DNA of 64,000 nucleotides from Constrictibacter sp. MBR-5 (GTDB lineage: Bacteria > Pseudomonadota > Alphaproteobacteria > JAJUGE01), in assembly GCF_040549485.1 (NCBI RefSeq), contig NZ_JBEPTK010000005.1, positions 186,001 to 250,000 of the forward strand, written 5' to 3'. Positions within the stretch are counted from its first letter, which is position 1. Every line of letters starts with the position of its first letter. Shown one piece after another: positions 1-7,930 of the stretch. The notes under the pieces are model-generated. The model made no database searches, had not been told where the DNA came from, and saw nothing but the letters and a program-made list of their open reading frames with translations. The position numbers and the translations under genes are program-made.

Positions 1-549
1 CGCGACCTGTCCGGCAACAACGTCATGGCGATGGGCATCTGGTACGAGGCGATGATGCGCTGGGTCGGGCCGGCATCGTCGGTCTTCGCCGTCGGCCAGA
101 GCGTTGTTCGCCACCGCGTCGACGAGCACGGCCGCCGCGTGCCGATGACCATCCCCGACCATGTCGACATCGTCGGCCGGCTGGAGACGGGCGGCCAGAT
201 GCGCTTCGCCATCTCCACCGTTGTCGGTCATGCGCCGATGGGTGCCGAGGTCTTCATCTTCGGCACCGAAGGCACCCTGCGGCTCAGCATCGACAAGGCG
301 GGCAAGATGGGGCTGGAGGCCGGCAAGCGCGGCGGCAGCGGTCTCTCGGAGGTTCAGGTCGACCCGGCCAAGCGCGGCGGCTGGCGCGTCGAGGAAGAGT
401 TCATCAACGCCGTCCGCGGCACAGAGGCGGTGACGCACACCGACTTCGTGACCGGCGTGAAGTACATGGAATGGACGGACGCCGTGGCGCAGTCGCTGCG
501 CCACGGCGTCGCCGTGAAGCTGCCGCTGGTCGAAGCCCGCGGCGGCTGA
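1..549 (+). CDS. Gfo/Idh/MocA-type oxidoreductase, C-terminal part (5' end outside window)
   Basis: This reading frame is open from the first base and ends with TGA at 547-549, so about 182 C-terminal residues of a longer protein are visible. The segment looks like the C-terminal substrate-binding and dimerisation domain of Gfo/Idh/MocA NAD(P)-dependent oxidoreductases: it has the beta-rich stretch around GAEVFIFGTEGTLRL and the typical ending in which a helix (WTDAVAQSL) follows 'AV...THTDFVTGVKYMEW'. The N-terminal Rossmann fold is not in the window, so cofactor and substrate cannot be judged. The next gene is convergent. The family is a reasonable call; the substrate is unknown. Confidence 0.6.
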   Translation, partial: RDLSGNNVMAMGIWYEAMMRWVGPASSVFAVGQSVVRHRVDEHGRRVPMTIPDHVDIVGRLETGGQMRFAISTVVGHAPMGAEVFIFGTEGTLRLSIDKAGKMGLEAGKRGGSGLSEVQVDPAKRGGWRVEEEFINAVRGTEAVTHTDFVTGVKYMEWTDAVAQSLRHGVAVKLPLVEARGG

Positions 550-595
550 TCCGGAGAGGTTCGGCCGTCGCTTCCCGGCGGCGGCCGTACCGCTC

Positions 596-1768
596 TCAGC
601 CTTCCAGGCGCAGGATCGACAGCGCCACGGCCTTCGCCCGGGGCACCATCGTGTCGAGGCGCAGCCACTCGGTCGGCGAATGGGCCTCGCCGCCGATCGG
701 GCCTGTGGCGCAGACCGTCGGCGCGCCGACGGCGGACGTGAACCCCGAATCGGCCGAACCGCCGGTGAACTCGCCCTCGATCTTCAGGCCGGCGGCCTCT
801 GCGGCGCAGGCGGTGTAGAGGTCGAAGACGTTCCTGCTTTCGGGCGTCTGGTTCAGCGGCAGGAACTGGCGGCCCTCGGTGATCGCCGTCGTCGTGCCGG
901 GCAGGTGCGTCTCGGCCAGGATCGCCTCAATCTTCTCGACGATCTCCAGGCGCCGCTCTTCGGTGACGAACCGCACGTCGACCTGCGCCTTCGCCCAGGG
1001 TGCCACCGTGTTGACCGACGAGCCGCCCTCGATCAGGCCGACGTTCACCGTCGTACCGGTTTCGAAGTCGGTCAGGGCGTGCAGCTTCTGGATCTTGCGC
1101 GCCAGTTCCTCGATGGCGCTGACGCCGTCCTGTGGCCGTCCGCCGGAATGGGCGGCCTTGCCCGTCACCTCGAACTTGAAGAACCAGGCGCCCTTGCGGC
1201 CGGTCACGACGTTGCCGCTCGGACGTCCCGGCTCGGCGTTGAACACGGCCCGGGCGTTCTGCGCCTCGCGCTCGATGACCGGGCGCGAGCCGGGGGAGGC
1301 GATCTCCTCGTCCGACGTGTAGAGCAGGACGATCGGGTTGCGCGCGCCCCCGAACTTCTTGAAGGCCTCGGCGATGAAGGTGTTCATCACGAGGCCCGCC
1401 TTCATGTCGGCGACGCCGGGGCCGTAGGCCATGTCGCCCTCGATGCGGAACGAGCGGTCGGCGACGGTGCCGTCCGGGAAGACCGTGTCGCGATGGCCCA
1501 TCAGGACGACGTGCCGGTTGCCCGCACCCGCGCCCGTCGCCGGAATGACGGCACGGATGCAGTCGCCGTAGGTGCCGTGCGGCACGCGTTCGGTCTGGAT
1601 GCCGCGCTCGGCCAGATGACGCTCGAACACCGCTCCGACCGCATCGACGCCGGCCTTGTTGTAGCTGCCCGAATCGATGTTCACGACCTCGCGCAGAAGG
1701 TTCGTCATCGCCTCGCGCTGTCCGTCGAGCCAGGACAGGATCTGCTGCTCGGTACCGTTCGCCGTCAT
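596..1768 (-). CDS. M20 family metallopeptidase (glutamate carboxypeptidase-like)
   Basis: This predicted zinc-dependent exopeptidase or amidohydrolase has 390 residues, normal for the carboxypeptidase G2 branch of M20. Metal-site motifs are in order: GHRDTVF (His92, Asp94), GPGVADMKAG (bridging Asp121), TSDEE (Glu154 catalytic, Glu155 metal) and a late His in GGEAHSPTEW. The middle third carries the lid/dimerisation domain, with the conserved His in KAAHSGGRPQDG. I chose the ATG at 1768 because GGAGGGA lies just before it; a frame open to 1918 codes for low-complexity arginine-rich residues and was not used. No signal peptide is evident, so it is probably cytoplasmic. The true substrate (N-acyl amino acid, peptide or folate-type) is not shown by the sequence. 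Confidence 0.85.
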   Translation of the reverse strand: MTANGTEQQILSWLDGQREAMTNLLREVVNIDSGSYNKAGVDAVGAVFERHLAERGIQTERVPHGTYGDCIRAVIPATGAGAGNRHVVLMGHRDTVFPDGTVADRSFRIEGDMAYGPGVADMKAGLVMNTFIAEAFKKFGGARNPIVLLYTSDEEIASPGSRPVIEREAQNARAVFNAEPGRPSGNVVTGRKGAWFFKFEVTGKAAHSGGRPQDGVSAIEELARKIQKLHALTDFETGTTVNVGLIEGGSSVNTVAPWAKAQVDVRFVTEERRLEIVEKIEAILAETHLPGTTTAITEGRQFLPLNQTPESRNVFDLYTACAAEAAGLKIEGEFTGGSADSGFTSAVGAPTVCATGPIGGEAHSPTEWLRLDTMVPRAKAVALSILRLEG

Positions 1769-1959
1769 CGCATTCCCTCCGCAGGCCACCCCGGCGGCCT
1801 TCGTTTCGGTTCTTACGCCGATGGCAATCCCATGGCGACGGCGCAGAGGCAAGTGTCGCGGCGGTTTCGCGAGGACCGGCAAGGCGGCGGCCTTGTCCGG
1901 GCGGTACCCGCCGGACATGATGTCCGGACAGTCCGGAACGGGTCTCAGAGGTATTTGAA

Positions 1960-3108
1960 ATGTCGCTAAGTCGGACGGGCCGCGTCGCTGCGGCCTTCGT
2001 CGCCGGTTGTACGCTCGCGCTCGGCGCTTCGGCGCAGGCGCAGGAACTACCGTCCAACATCGCGTGGACGGCCTACGACGTCGGCTCGTCCGGCTATTCC
2101 CAGGCGGTCGGCATCGGTGCGGCGCTGAAGAACGAGCGCGGCGTGACGCTGCGTGTGCTGCCGGGCAAGAATGACGTGTCGCGGCTCGTGCCGCTGCGCG
2201 AAAAGAAGGTCCACTTCTCGGCCTTCGGCGTCGGCGCCGTGCAGGCGATGGAGGGCACGGACACCTTCGGCTCGAAGGAGTGGGGGCCGCAGGCCATCGA
2301 GATCCTGATGATGTCCAATCCGGATTCCTGCTCGCAGCTGCTGGTCGCCGGCGACATCGGCGTCAAGACGGTGGCCGACCTGCGCGGCAAGCGCGTCGCC
2401 TGGGTCAAGGGCGCGCCCGGCCTCAACTACAATGCCTACAGCATCCTGCAGTTCGCCGGCCTCGGCTGGGACGACGTGCAGAAGGTCGAGTTCGGCGGTT
2501 ATGGCGGCTCGTTCGACGGATTGATCGACGGTCAGGTCGACGCCGTCTTCACCGTGTCGACCTCGGGTGCGGCCCTCAAGGTGTTCAGCAGTCCGCGCGG
2601 CGGCACCTGGCTCACCTTCCCGCATGCCGACGAGGCGGGCTGGAAGCGGATGCTCGACGCATCGCCCTACTATTTCAAGCAGATCTGCAAGGAGGGGGCG
2701 GGCATCGAGAAGCCGTTCGAGGCCGTGGCCTATCCCTATCCCGTGCTGATCGCCTATGCCGACCAGGGCGACGACCTAGTCTATGCCATGACCAAGGCGA
2801 TGTTCGACACCTACCCGGCCTACAAGGACAGCGCGCCCGGCGTGTCGGGCTGGGCGCTCGACCGGCAGGTGATGCAGTGGTCGATGCCGTTCCATGACGG
2901 TGCGGTGCGCTACTACAAGGAGGCGGGCAAGTGGACGCCGGAGGTGCAGGCGCACAACGACGCCCTGCGCGCCCGCAACCAGCTCCTCCAGGACGCCTGG
3001 AAGGCCTACACCGCCGCACCCGCCGACGATTTCGTCGCCGGCTGGCAGAAGGCGCGTGTGGCGGCACTGGAAGGTGCGGGCCTGAAGCCGATCTGGCGGA
3101 CCTGGTAG
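1960..3108 (+). CDS. TAXI family TRAP transporter solute-binding protein
   Basis: A 382-residue periplasmic binding protein. The first 28 residues form a signal peptide (basic MSLSRTGR, hydrophobic core, cleavage near AQAQE). The mature part starts with a TAXI-like region (YDVGSSGYSQAVGIGAAL) followed by the segment VPLREKKVHFSAFGVGAV, typical of the family. TAXI proteins bind small acids or amino acids for TRAP transporters, but no DctQ/DctM or fused TRAP membrane protein lies within this window, so the partner is elsewhere or was lost. The gene stands alone between a divergent peptidase and a tRNA gene, and strong inverted repeats follow its stop. Confidence 0.85.
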   Translation: MSLSRTGRVAAAFVAGCTLALGASAQAQELPSNIAWTAYDVGSSGYSQAVGIGAALKNERGVTLRVLPGKNDVSRLVPLREKKVHFSAFGVGAVQAMEGTDTFGSKEWGPQAIEILMMSNPDSCSQLLVAGDIGVKTVADLRGKRVAWVKGAPGLNYNAYSILQFAGLGWDDVQKVEFGGYGGSFDGLIDGQVDAVFTVSTSGAALKVFSSPRGGTWLTFPHADEAGWKRMLDASPYYFKQICKEGAGIEKPFEAVAYPYPVLIAYADQGDDLVYAMTKAMFDTYPAYKDSAPGVSGWALDRQVMQWSMPFHDGAVRYYKEAGKWTPEVQAHNDALRARNQLLQDAWKAYTAAPADDFVAGWQKARVAALEGAGLKPIWRTW

Positions 3109-3115
3109 CAGGCGT

Positions 3116-3164
3116 CCCGTGACCTGGGCGGCCCGCGAGCCGCCCGGGCCGCCCGGATCACGGG
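3116..3164 (+). terminator. Nested inverted repeats after the TAXI gene
   Basis: The outer arms CCCGTGA (3116-3122) and TCACGGG (3158-3164) pair perfectly. Inside, GGGCGGC (3126-3132) pairs with GCCGCCC (3139-3145). The structure begins 8 bases after the stop codon. There is no T-run, so intrinsic termination is an inference from position and stability. Confidence 0.45.
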
Positions 3165-3191
3165 GGGCGTCTCCGACACGTCTTTGCGCGG

Positions 3192-3220
3192 TTGCTTCGC
3201 GTCGAGGCCGTCGCTATTGT
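3192..3220 (+). promoter_or_regulatory. Sigma-70-type promoter of tRNA-Pro
   Basis: TTGCTT (3192-3197) and TATTGT (3215-3220) are separated by exactly 17 bases. The -10 box keeps four of six consensus bases. The expected start point is about 7 bases downstream, just before the mature tRNA 5' end at 3234. Confidence 0.5.
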
Positions 3221-3233
3221 CCGCGCCCACGGA

Positions 3234-3310
3234 CGGAGCGTAGCGCAGCTTGGTAGCGCACCAGACTGGGGGTCTGGGGGTCGCGGGTTCAAATCCCGCC
3301 GCTCCGACCA
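3234..3310 (+). tRNA. tRNA-Pro (anticodon GGG)
   Basis: The 77-base gene folds as a complete cloverleaf. Acceptor strand CGGAGCG pairs with CGCTCCG, followed by discriminator A and an encoded CCA. The anticodon stem CCAGA/TCTGG encloses loop CTGGGGG, giving anticodon GGG. The T arm contains GGGTTCAAATCCC. The proline identity follows from the anticodon; the C1-G72 pair also suits tRNA-Pro. Confidence 0.95.
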
Positions 3311-3326
3311 CTCTTGCGAGAGTGGT
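3307..3326. terminator. Hairpin at the tRNA-Pro 3' end
   Basis: ACCACTCT (3307-3314) and AGAGTGGT (3319-3326) form a perfect 8-bp stem with loop TGCG. The left arm includes the CCA end of the tRNA. It lies between tRNA-Pro and the convergent nhaA, so it could end either transcript or mark 3' trailer processing. No T-run is present. Confidence 0.4.
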
Positions 3327-3373
3327 GTGATGGAGACGCGGCCTTCGCTTGCCGCCACGGCCGATCCGTCGGA

Positions 3374-4594
3374 CTAGCCGCTTGCGGTTTCCGATGCACC
3401 ACGCTCCTCGGCTGCCGGCCGCGCGAGGCGCAGGACGAGATAGCCCGAGAGCGCCGCGAGCACGGACCCGCCCAAGACGCCGATCCGGACGGGGGCTTCG
3501 AAGCCGGGGGTTTCGAAGGCGAGCCCGCCGATGAACAGGCTCATCGTGAAGCCCACGCCGCACAGCAGCGCCACCCCGTACAGATGCATCCACGTGGTGC
3601 CCGCCGGCATCGGCGCCAGTCCGAAGCGCACCGCGAGCCAAATCGGGCCGAAGACGCCGATCTGCTTTCCGACGAACAGCCCGAGCGCGATCCCGAGCGT
3701 GATGGGCTGGAAGACATCTCCGAAGCCGATGCCGCTGAAGATGACGCCGGCGTTGGCGAAGGCGAACGTCGGCAGGATCAGGAACGCGACCCAGGGGTGA
3801 AGGGCGTGTTCGAGGTGATGCAGCAGCGAGTGTCCGTCCTCGTCCTGCACCGTCAGGGGTATCGCGAGCGCCGTGATGACGCCCGCGAGCGTGGCATGGA
3901 CGCCCGACTTCAGGATACAGAGCCACAATACGGTGCCCACGAGCACGTAGGCCGCGATCCGCGCGACCCCCAGCAGATTGAGCGCGACGAGCAGGATGAC
4001 GGCGCCGCCGGCCATGGAGAGCGCGGTGAGGGAGAGCTGGTCGGTATAGAAAGCGGCGATGATGACGATGGCGCCGAGATCGTCGATGATCGCGACCGCG
4101 GTCAGCAGCACCTTCAGCGAGAGCGGTGCCCGGCTGCCGAGCAGCGCGAGAATACCTAGCGCGAAAGCGATGTCGGTGGCCGCGGGTATCGCCCATCCGC
4201 TGAGCGTTTCGGGCTGGTTCCAGTTCAGCAGGGCGTAGATCCCGGCCGGAACCGCCATGCCCCCGATCGCGGCGAGTGCCGGCAGGAGAATGTCGCTCCG
4301 GCTGGATAGTTGCCCCTCGAGGAACTCCCGCTTGATCTCGAGGCCGACCAGGAAAAAGAAGACGGCCATCCACAGGTCGTTCACCCAGAGCAGCAGCGGC
4401 TTCGACACGACGAGCGCGTCGATCTGCACCGTCCCGCGGATCTGCTGGAACCAGAGGTAGACGTTCCCGGCCGGCGAATTGGCCAGGACCAGCGCCGCGA
4501 CGGCGGCGAACATGAGCAGGATGCCTCCGGTCGCTTCGAGCCGGAAGAATTCGCCCAGGCGCGCCAGCGCCCCCTGTTTCGTCTCGTCTTGCAC
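3374..4594 (-). CDS. nhaA: Na+/H+ antiporter NhaA
   Basis: A 406-residue inner-membrane antiporter that exchanges Na+ or Li+ for protons, with the usual set of about 12 membrane segments. Key acidic residues are present: Asp141 in AATDIAFALG and the pair Asp171-Asp172 in AIIDDLGAI, matching the ion-site aspartates of E. coli NhaA (Asp133, Asp163, Asp164). The C-terminal CGVGFTMSLFIGGLAF block is also typical. The start is GTG at 4594 with GGAGGG 5 bases upstream. A folded leader precedes the ribosome binding site (next entry), which suggests regulation at RNA level. The C-terminal tail after the last helix is short and acidic. Confidence 0.97.
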   Translation of the reverse strand: MQDETKQGALARLGEFFRLEATGGILLMFAAVAALVLANSPAGNVYLWFQQIRGTVQIDALVVSKPLLLWVNDLWMAVFFFLVGLEIKREFLEGQLSSRSDILLPALAAIGGMAVPAGIYALLNWNQPETLSGWAIPAATDIAFALGILALLGSRAPLSLKVLLTAVAIIDDLGAIVIIAAFYTDQLSLTALSMAGGAVILLVALNLLGVARIAAYVLVGTVLWLCILKSGVHATLAGVITALAIPLTVQDEDGHSLLHHLEHALHPWVAFLILPTFAFANAGVIFSGIGFGDVFQPITLGIALGLFVGKQIGVFGPIWLAVRFGLAPMPAGTTWMHLYGVALLCGVGFTMSLFIGGLAFETPGFEAPVRIGVLGGSVLAALSGYLVLRLARPAAEERGASETASG

Positions 4595-4608
4595 GCCGAC
4601 CCTCCATG

Positions 4609-4672
4609 CGATCCCGGGCAGGGATCGGTCGCCTTCCCTCTGAAGACGGCACCGCAGACCCGGAAGAGACCG
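4609..4672 (-). promoter_or_regulatory. Structured 5' leader of nhaA, candidate riboswitch
   Basis: Read on the minus strand, 4672-4662 pairs with 4637-4626 to give an 11-bp helix with one bulged base (4631), one G-T wobble, and an apical TCTG/CAGA extension. Next to it, CGATCCC (4615-4609 side) and GGGATCG (4627-4621 side) form a perfect 7-bp hairpin with a 5-base loop ending 3 bases before the Shine-Dalgarno GGAGGG. The two helices share two bases, and the loop CCC can pair with the GGG internal loop of the first helix (possible pseudoknot). Known Li+/Na+-sensing RNA classes precede nhaA genes in other bacteria. I could not check a match. The remaining bases to 4906 show no gene. Confidence 0.45.
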
Positions 4673-4906
4673 GCGTCAGTCTAACCGGGATCGGCCGGCC
4701 TGGTGGATCGTCAGTCGCCGCCGACTTTTACAGCTTCCGGGATGATGGACGTGGTCGGCGTTCAACCGCAGGCAAGCCCACCGCGTCGAGGGCTCTCAAC
4801 GAAGGCCAGCAACCAATACCAAAAAAGAGGTAAGCGGTGGTGCCAAAGGTCATTGCCGTACCCGCACATGCTAGCATCTCTGTGCGTCAGCCGCGTGTGG
4901 GGGGAC

Positions 4907-5185
4907 ATGCAGGACACGGAAGCGCGAGACCTTCTTCGCCGTCAAATCGTCATCGACGAGGAGAATGTCGCAAAGGCACGGGAGCTTGTTCGTCTGCTGA
5001 GGCGTCAAAGGGAAGACACGCTGCGTGCAAGGGTGGTCTTCGGCGTTCTCGCCGACGTTCTGAGGGAGCATCGACGCCTGCTTGCAGAGGTGGAGCGACC
5101 CGCTCAGCCGCCTCCCGAACCGACCGGCGCCGGCACGCCCACAGAATCAGTGTCGCGCGCGAGCCGTGGTCGGCCTCGGAGATGA
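4907..5185 (+). CDS. Small helical protein of unknown function
   Basis: The predicted protein has 92 residues. The ATG at 4907 follows a run of six G (4899-4904), a usable ribosome binding site. Residues 1-60 are rich in E, R, L and A with a heptad-like pattern (ARELVRLLRRQREDTLR), suggesting a continuous helix or short coiled coil; the tail is proline-rich and then basic (ASRGRPRR). No domain is recognised. In-frame codons continue upstream to 4703 but encode low-complexity sequence without a ribosome binding site. The next gene is convergent. It may be a real small gene; coding status is uncertain. Confidence 0.45.
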   Translation: MQDTEARDLLRRQIVIDEENVAKARELVRLLRRQREDTLRARVVFGVLADVLREHRRLLAEVERPAQPPPEPTGAGTPTESVSRASRGRPRR

Positions 5186-5217
5186 CGGTGCCGGGGCGGC
5201 CGGATGCCGCTTTCGCC

Positions 5218-6567
5218 TCAGCCGCCGCGGCGCCAGTCGCCGCGTTCGGCGCGTTTCAGGCCGAGATGGTCGCGCAGGGTGCGGCCCTCGTATTCCTTGC
5301 GAAACAGGCCGCGGCGCTGGAGTTCCGGCACGACGAATTTCACGAAGTCCTCGTAGGCGCCCGGCACGTAGGTCGCGGCCACGACGAAGCCGTCGCAGCC
5401 GCCTTCCTCGAACCACTGTTCCATCCGGTCCGCGACCTCCTTCGGGCCGCCGACCCAGGGGTCGTGCAGCTGGCCGCGGCCGCTGTAGTGGATGAAGTCG
5501 CGCACGGTCGGGTTGGTCTTGCCGCTGTCCTGCAGCACCCGGTCGCGGATCGCCTGCAGGCCCGAGATGCTCGCCAGCTCCGCGTCGGTGAAGGGCTCGT
5601 CCATCCCCTTGGATCCGAAGTCGAAGTTCAGCGCCTCGGAGAGCAGTGACAGCGAATCGTCTTCGGTCGGCAGGGCCGCGATGGCGGCGCACTTGTCCTC
5701 GGCCTCCGCCTGGGTCGCCGCGACGACCGGATGAATCAGGGTGGCGACCTTCATGGTCGCCGGATCGCGGCCGATGCGCTCGGCCTCCTGCTTCAGTTCG
5801 GCCGTGGCGCGGGCGCCGACCTGCATGTTCGGATACATGACGAACATCAGTTCGCCCCAGCGTGCGGCGAAGCGGCGGCCGCGGCCGCTCTGCCCGGCCT
5901 GGATGACGACCGGATAACCCTGCGGCGAGCGCGGCACCGTGAACGGACCGCGCGAGCTGTAGAACCGCCCTTCATAGTCCAGCCGGTGGACCTTCTCCCG
6001 GTTCGCGAACACGGAGCGCTGCTTGTCGAGGACGATGGCGTCGTCCTCCCACGTGTCCCAGTGGCCGTGCACGATCTCCATGAACTCGTCCGCCTGGTCG
6101 TAGCGCAGGTCGTGCTCGACGACCTCGGTGCGGCCCATGTTCCGCGCCTCGCTGGAGTTCAGCGAGGTGACGACGTTCCAGGCGGCGCGCCCGCCGGTCA
6201 TCAGGTCGAGGGTGGCGAAGACGCGCGCGACGTGAAACGGCTCGTAATAGGTCGTCGAGTAGGTCGAGCCGAGCCCCAGCCGCTCGGTCGCCATGCCCAT
6301 CGCCGTCAGGATCGTGACCGGGTCCATCTTCACGCAGCGGATGCCGTGCTCCACCGTGTGGCCGTGGTCTCCGCCCAGGATGTCCGGCATGGCGAGCCGG
6401 TCGTCGAAGAAGGCGAGGTCGAACTTGCCCGCCTCCAGCACGCGGGCGATGTGCTGGTAGTAGTCGACCGACAGGAAGTCGGTGCGCGAGTCGGGATGCC
6501 GCCACGACGCCGCGAAGTTCGTGCAGTTCTGGGCCTGCAGGAATCCGATCAGGGTCATCTGGCGCAT
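5218..6567 (-). CDS. LLM-class flavin-dependent monooxygenase, NtaA/SnaA/DszA type
   Basis: A 449-residue member of the bacterial luciferase-like superfamily. The N-terminus (MTLIGFLQAQNCTNF...) and FDLAFFDDRLAMPD, TYYEPFHVARVFATLD, SPQGYPVVIQAGQSGRG and the long insertions fit the NtaA/DszA group: FMN-reductase-coupled monooxygenases acting on aminopolycarboxylates, organosulfur or similar small compounds. The protein needs reduced FMN from a partner reductase; none is adjacent. The ATG at 6567 is preceded by GGGGAGA. It is divergent from the acyl-CoA dehydrogenase gene, with about 150 bases between the starts, so the two may share control. The substrate cannot be read from the sequence. Confidence 0.85.
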   Translation of the reverse strand: MRQMTLIGFLQAQNCTNFAASWRHPDSRTDFLSVDYYQHIARVLEAGKFDLAFFDDRLAMPDILGGDHGHTVEHGIRCVKMDPVTILTAMGMATERLGLGSTYSTTYYEPFHVARVFATLDLMTGGRAAWNVVTSLNSSEARNMGRTEVVEHDLRYDQADEFMEIVHGHWDTWEDDAIVLDKQRSVFANREKVHRLDYEGRFYSSRGPFTVPRSPQGYPVVIQAGQSGRGRRFAARWGELMFVMYPNMQVGARATAELKQEAERIGRDPATMKVATLIHPVVAATQAEAEDKCAAIAALPTEDDSLSLLSEALNFDFGSKGMDEPFTDAELASISGLQAIRDRVLQDSGKTNPTVRDFIHYSGRGQLHDPWVGGPKEVADRMEQWFEEGGCDGFVVAATYVPGAYEDFVKFVVPELQRRGLFRKEYEGRTLRDHLGLKRAERGDWRRGG

Positions 6568-6713
6568 CGTGTCTCCCCGGTGCTGTTGGCGCGCGCGGTA
6601 TCGCGGGTGGGATTGGCCGTCGGCGGCCGGTGGTGTACATGACCGGACAAAGACCGTACGGCAACCCCTTCCGGCAGTGCGGGCCGGCCGAGAGGCGAAC
6701 GAGGAGACCGAGG

Positions 6714-7880
6714 ATGACGGTGGAGCTGTCCGAAGAGCACGCGATGCTGCGCGATCTGGTCGCCAAATTCGTCGACCGCGAACTGATGCCGCTGGAGACG
6801 GCGGTGCTCGCGCGCGAGCGCAGCGGCCAGTCCATCGGGCTGACGCCCGAGGAGGAGGGACCGCTCCTCGCCAAATGCAGGGAACTCGGCCTCTGGGCGC
6901 TCGACGCGCCGGAAGCGTTCGGCGGCGCCGACCTGCCGGCGGTGGCGCTGATGCCGGTCAACGAGGAACTCGGCCGCACGGTGACGCCCTTCACCTTTCC
7001 GCCGGACTCGCCGAACCTGCACATGCTGATGCAGGTCGCGACCGACGAGCAGAAGCGGAAATACCTGGAACCCTACGCCAAGGGCGAGGCCAAGTCGGCG
7101 ATCGCGATCTCCGAGCCCGGCGCCGGCGGCGACCCGGCCGGCATGATGACGCGCGCGGTCAAGGACGGTGGCGATTGGGTCATCAACGGCCGCAAGATCT
7201 GGATCAGCCGCATTCCGCATGCCGACTTCACCATCGTCATGGCGCTGACCGACCCGGAGAAGCGCGCCCGCGGCGGCATCACCGCCTTCATCGTCGAGAA
7301 GGACACACCCGGCCTGATCATCGAGCGCGAGATCCCGATGCTCGGCGGCCATCGCACCTATGAGGTGGTGTTCGAGGACTGCCGCGTGCCGGAGAGCCAG
7401 GTGCTGGGTCCGGTCGGGCAGGGCTTCGCGCCGATGCAGCTGCGCCTCACCATCCGGCGCCTGCAGATGGGCGCCTGGTGCGTCGGCATGGCGCGCCGCG
7501 CGCTGCAGATGATGTGCGAGCACGCCAAGCAGCGCGTCACCTTCGGCGCCAAGCTCGCCGACCGGCAGGCCGTCCAGTGGTGGATCGCCGACGCCGCGAC
7601 TAAGATCCACGCCTGCCGGCTGATGGTCATGGACGCCGCCGCAAAGCAGGACGCCGGCCAGGACGTCCGCACCGAGGCGTCGATGATCAAGGTCTGGGGC
7701 ACGGAGATGGCGGCCGAAGTGATCGACCACGCGATGCAGACCTTCGGCGCCATGGGCGTCACCAAGGAGTTGCCTTTGCAGCTGATGGCGCAGAAGGTCC
7801 GCGTCATGCGCGTCTACGAGGGCCCGTCCGAGGTGCACCGCATGGTGATCGCCCGCCGCACGCTCGCCCAGTTCGGCTGA
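6714..7880 (+). CDS. Acyl-CoA dehydrogenase
   Basis: FAD-dependent alpha,beta-dehydrogenation of an acyl-CoA; 388 residues, normal length. The order is N-terminal helical domain, middle beta domain (AIAISEPGAGGDPAG, then WVINGRKIWIS), and C-terminal helical domain. The motif MRVYEGPSEVHR places a glutamate (Glu369) where the catalytic base of the medium-chain enzyme lies. The start at 6714 follows GAGGAGACCGAGG; an upstream in-frame ATG at 6630 would add 28 residues without homology and was not used. An enoyl-CoA hydratase gene follows after 50 bases, so the pair probably carries out two consecutive beta-oxidation-like steps on an unidentified acyl-CoA. Confidence 0.92.
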   Translation: MTVELSEEHAMLRDLVAKFVDRELMPLETAVLARERSGQSIGLTPEEEGPLLAKCRELGLWALDAPEAFGGADLPAVALMPVNEELGRTVTPFTFPPDSPNLHMLMQVATDEQKRKYLEPYAKGEAKSAIAISEPGAGGDPAGMMTRAVKDGGDWVINGRKIWISRIPHADFTIVMALTDPEKRARGGITAFIVEKDTPGLIIEREIPMLGGHRTYEVVFEDCRVPESQVLGPVGQGFAPMQLRLTIRRLQMGAWCVGMARRALQMMCEHAKQRVTFGAKLADRQAVQWWIADAATKIHACRLMVMDAAAKQDAGQDVRTEASMIKVWGTEMAAEVIDHAMQTFGAMGVTKELPLQLMAQKVRVMRVYEGPSEVHRMVIARRTLAQFG

Positions 7881-7930
7881 GACGCCGACGCAACCGCGAC
7901 AACGACACGAATTCCATCGAGGAGACCAGA

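Noticed and set aside
680-1969. 429-codon plus-strand frame over the M20 peptidase
   Set aside because: Antisense to a gene with intact metal-binding motifs; composition is arginine- and glycine-rich low complexity.
4703-4906. N-terminal extension of the small gene at 4907
   Set aside because: No ribosome binding site and low-complexity residues. It also lies over the nhaA leader region.
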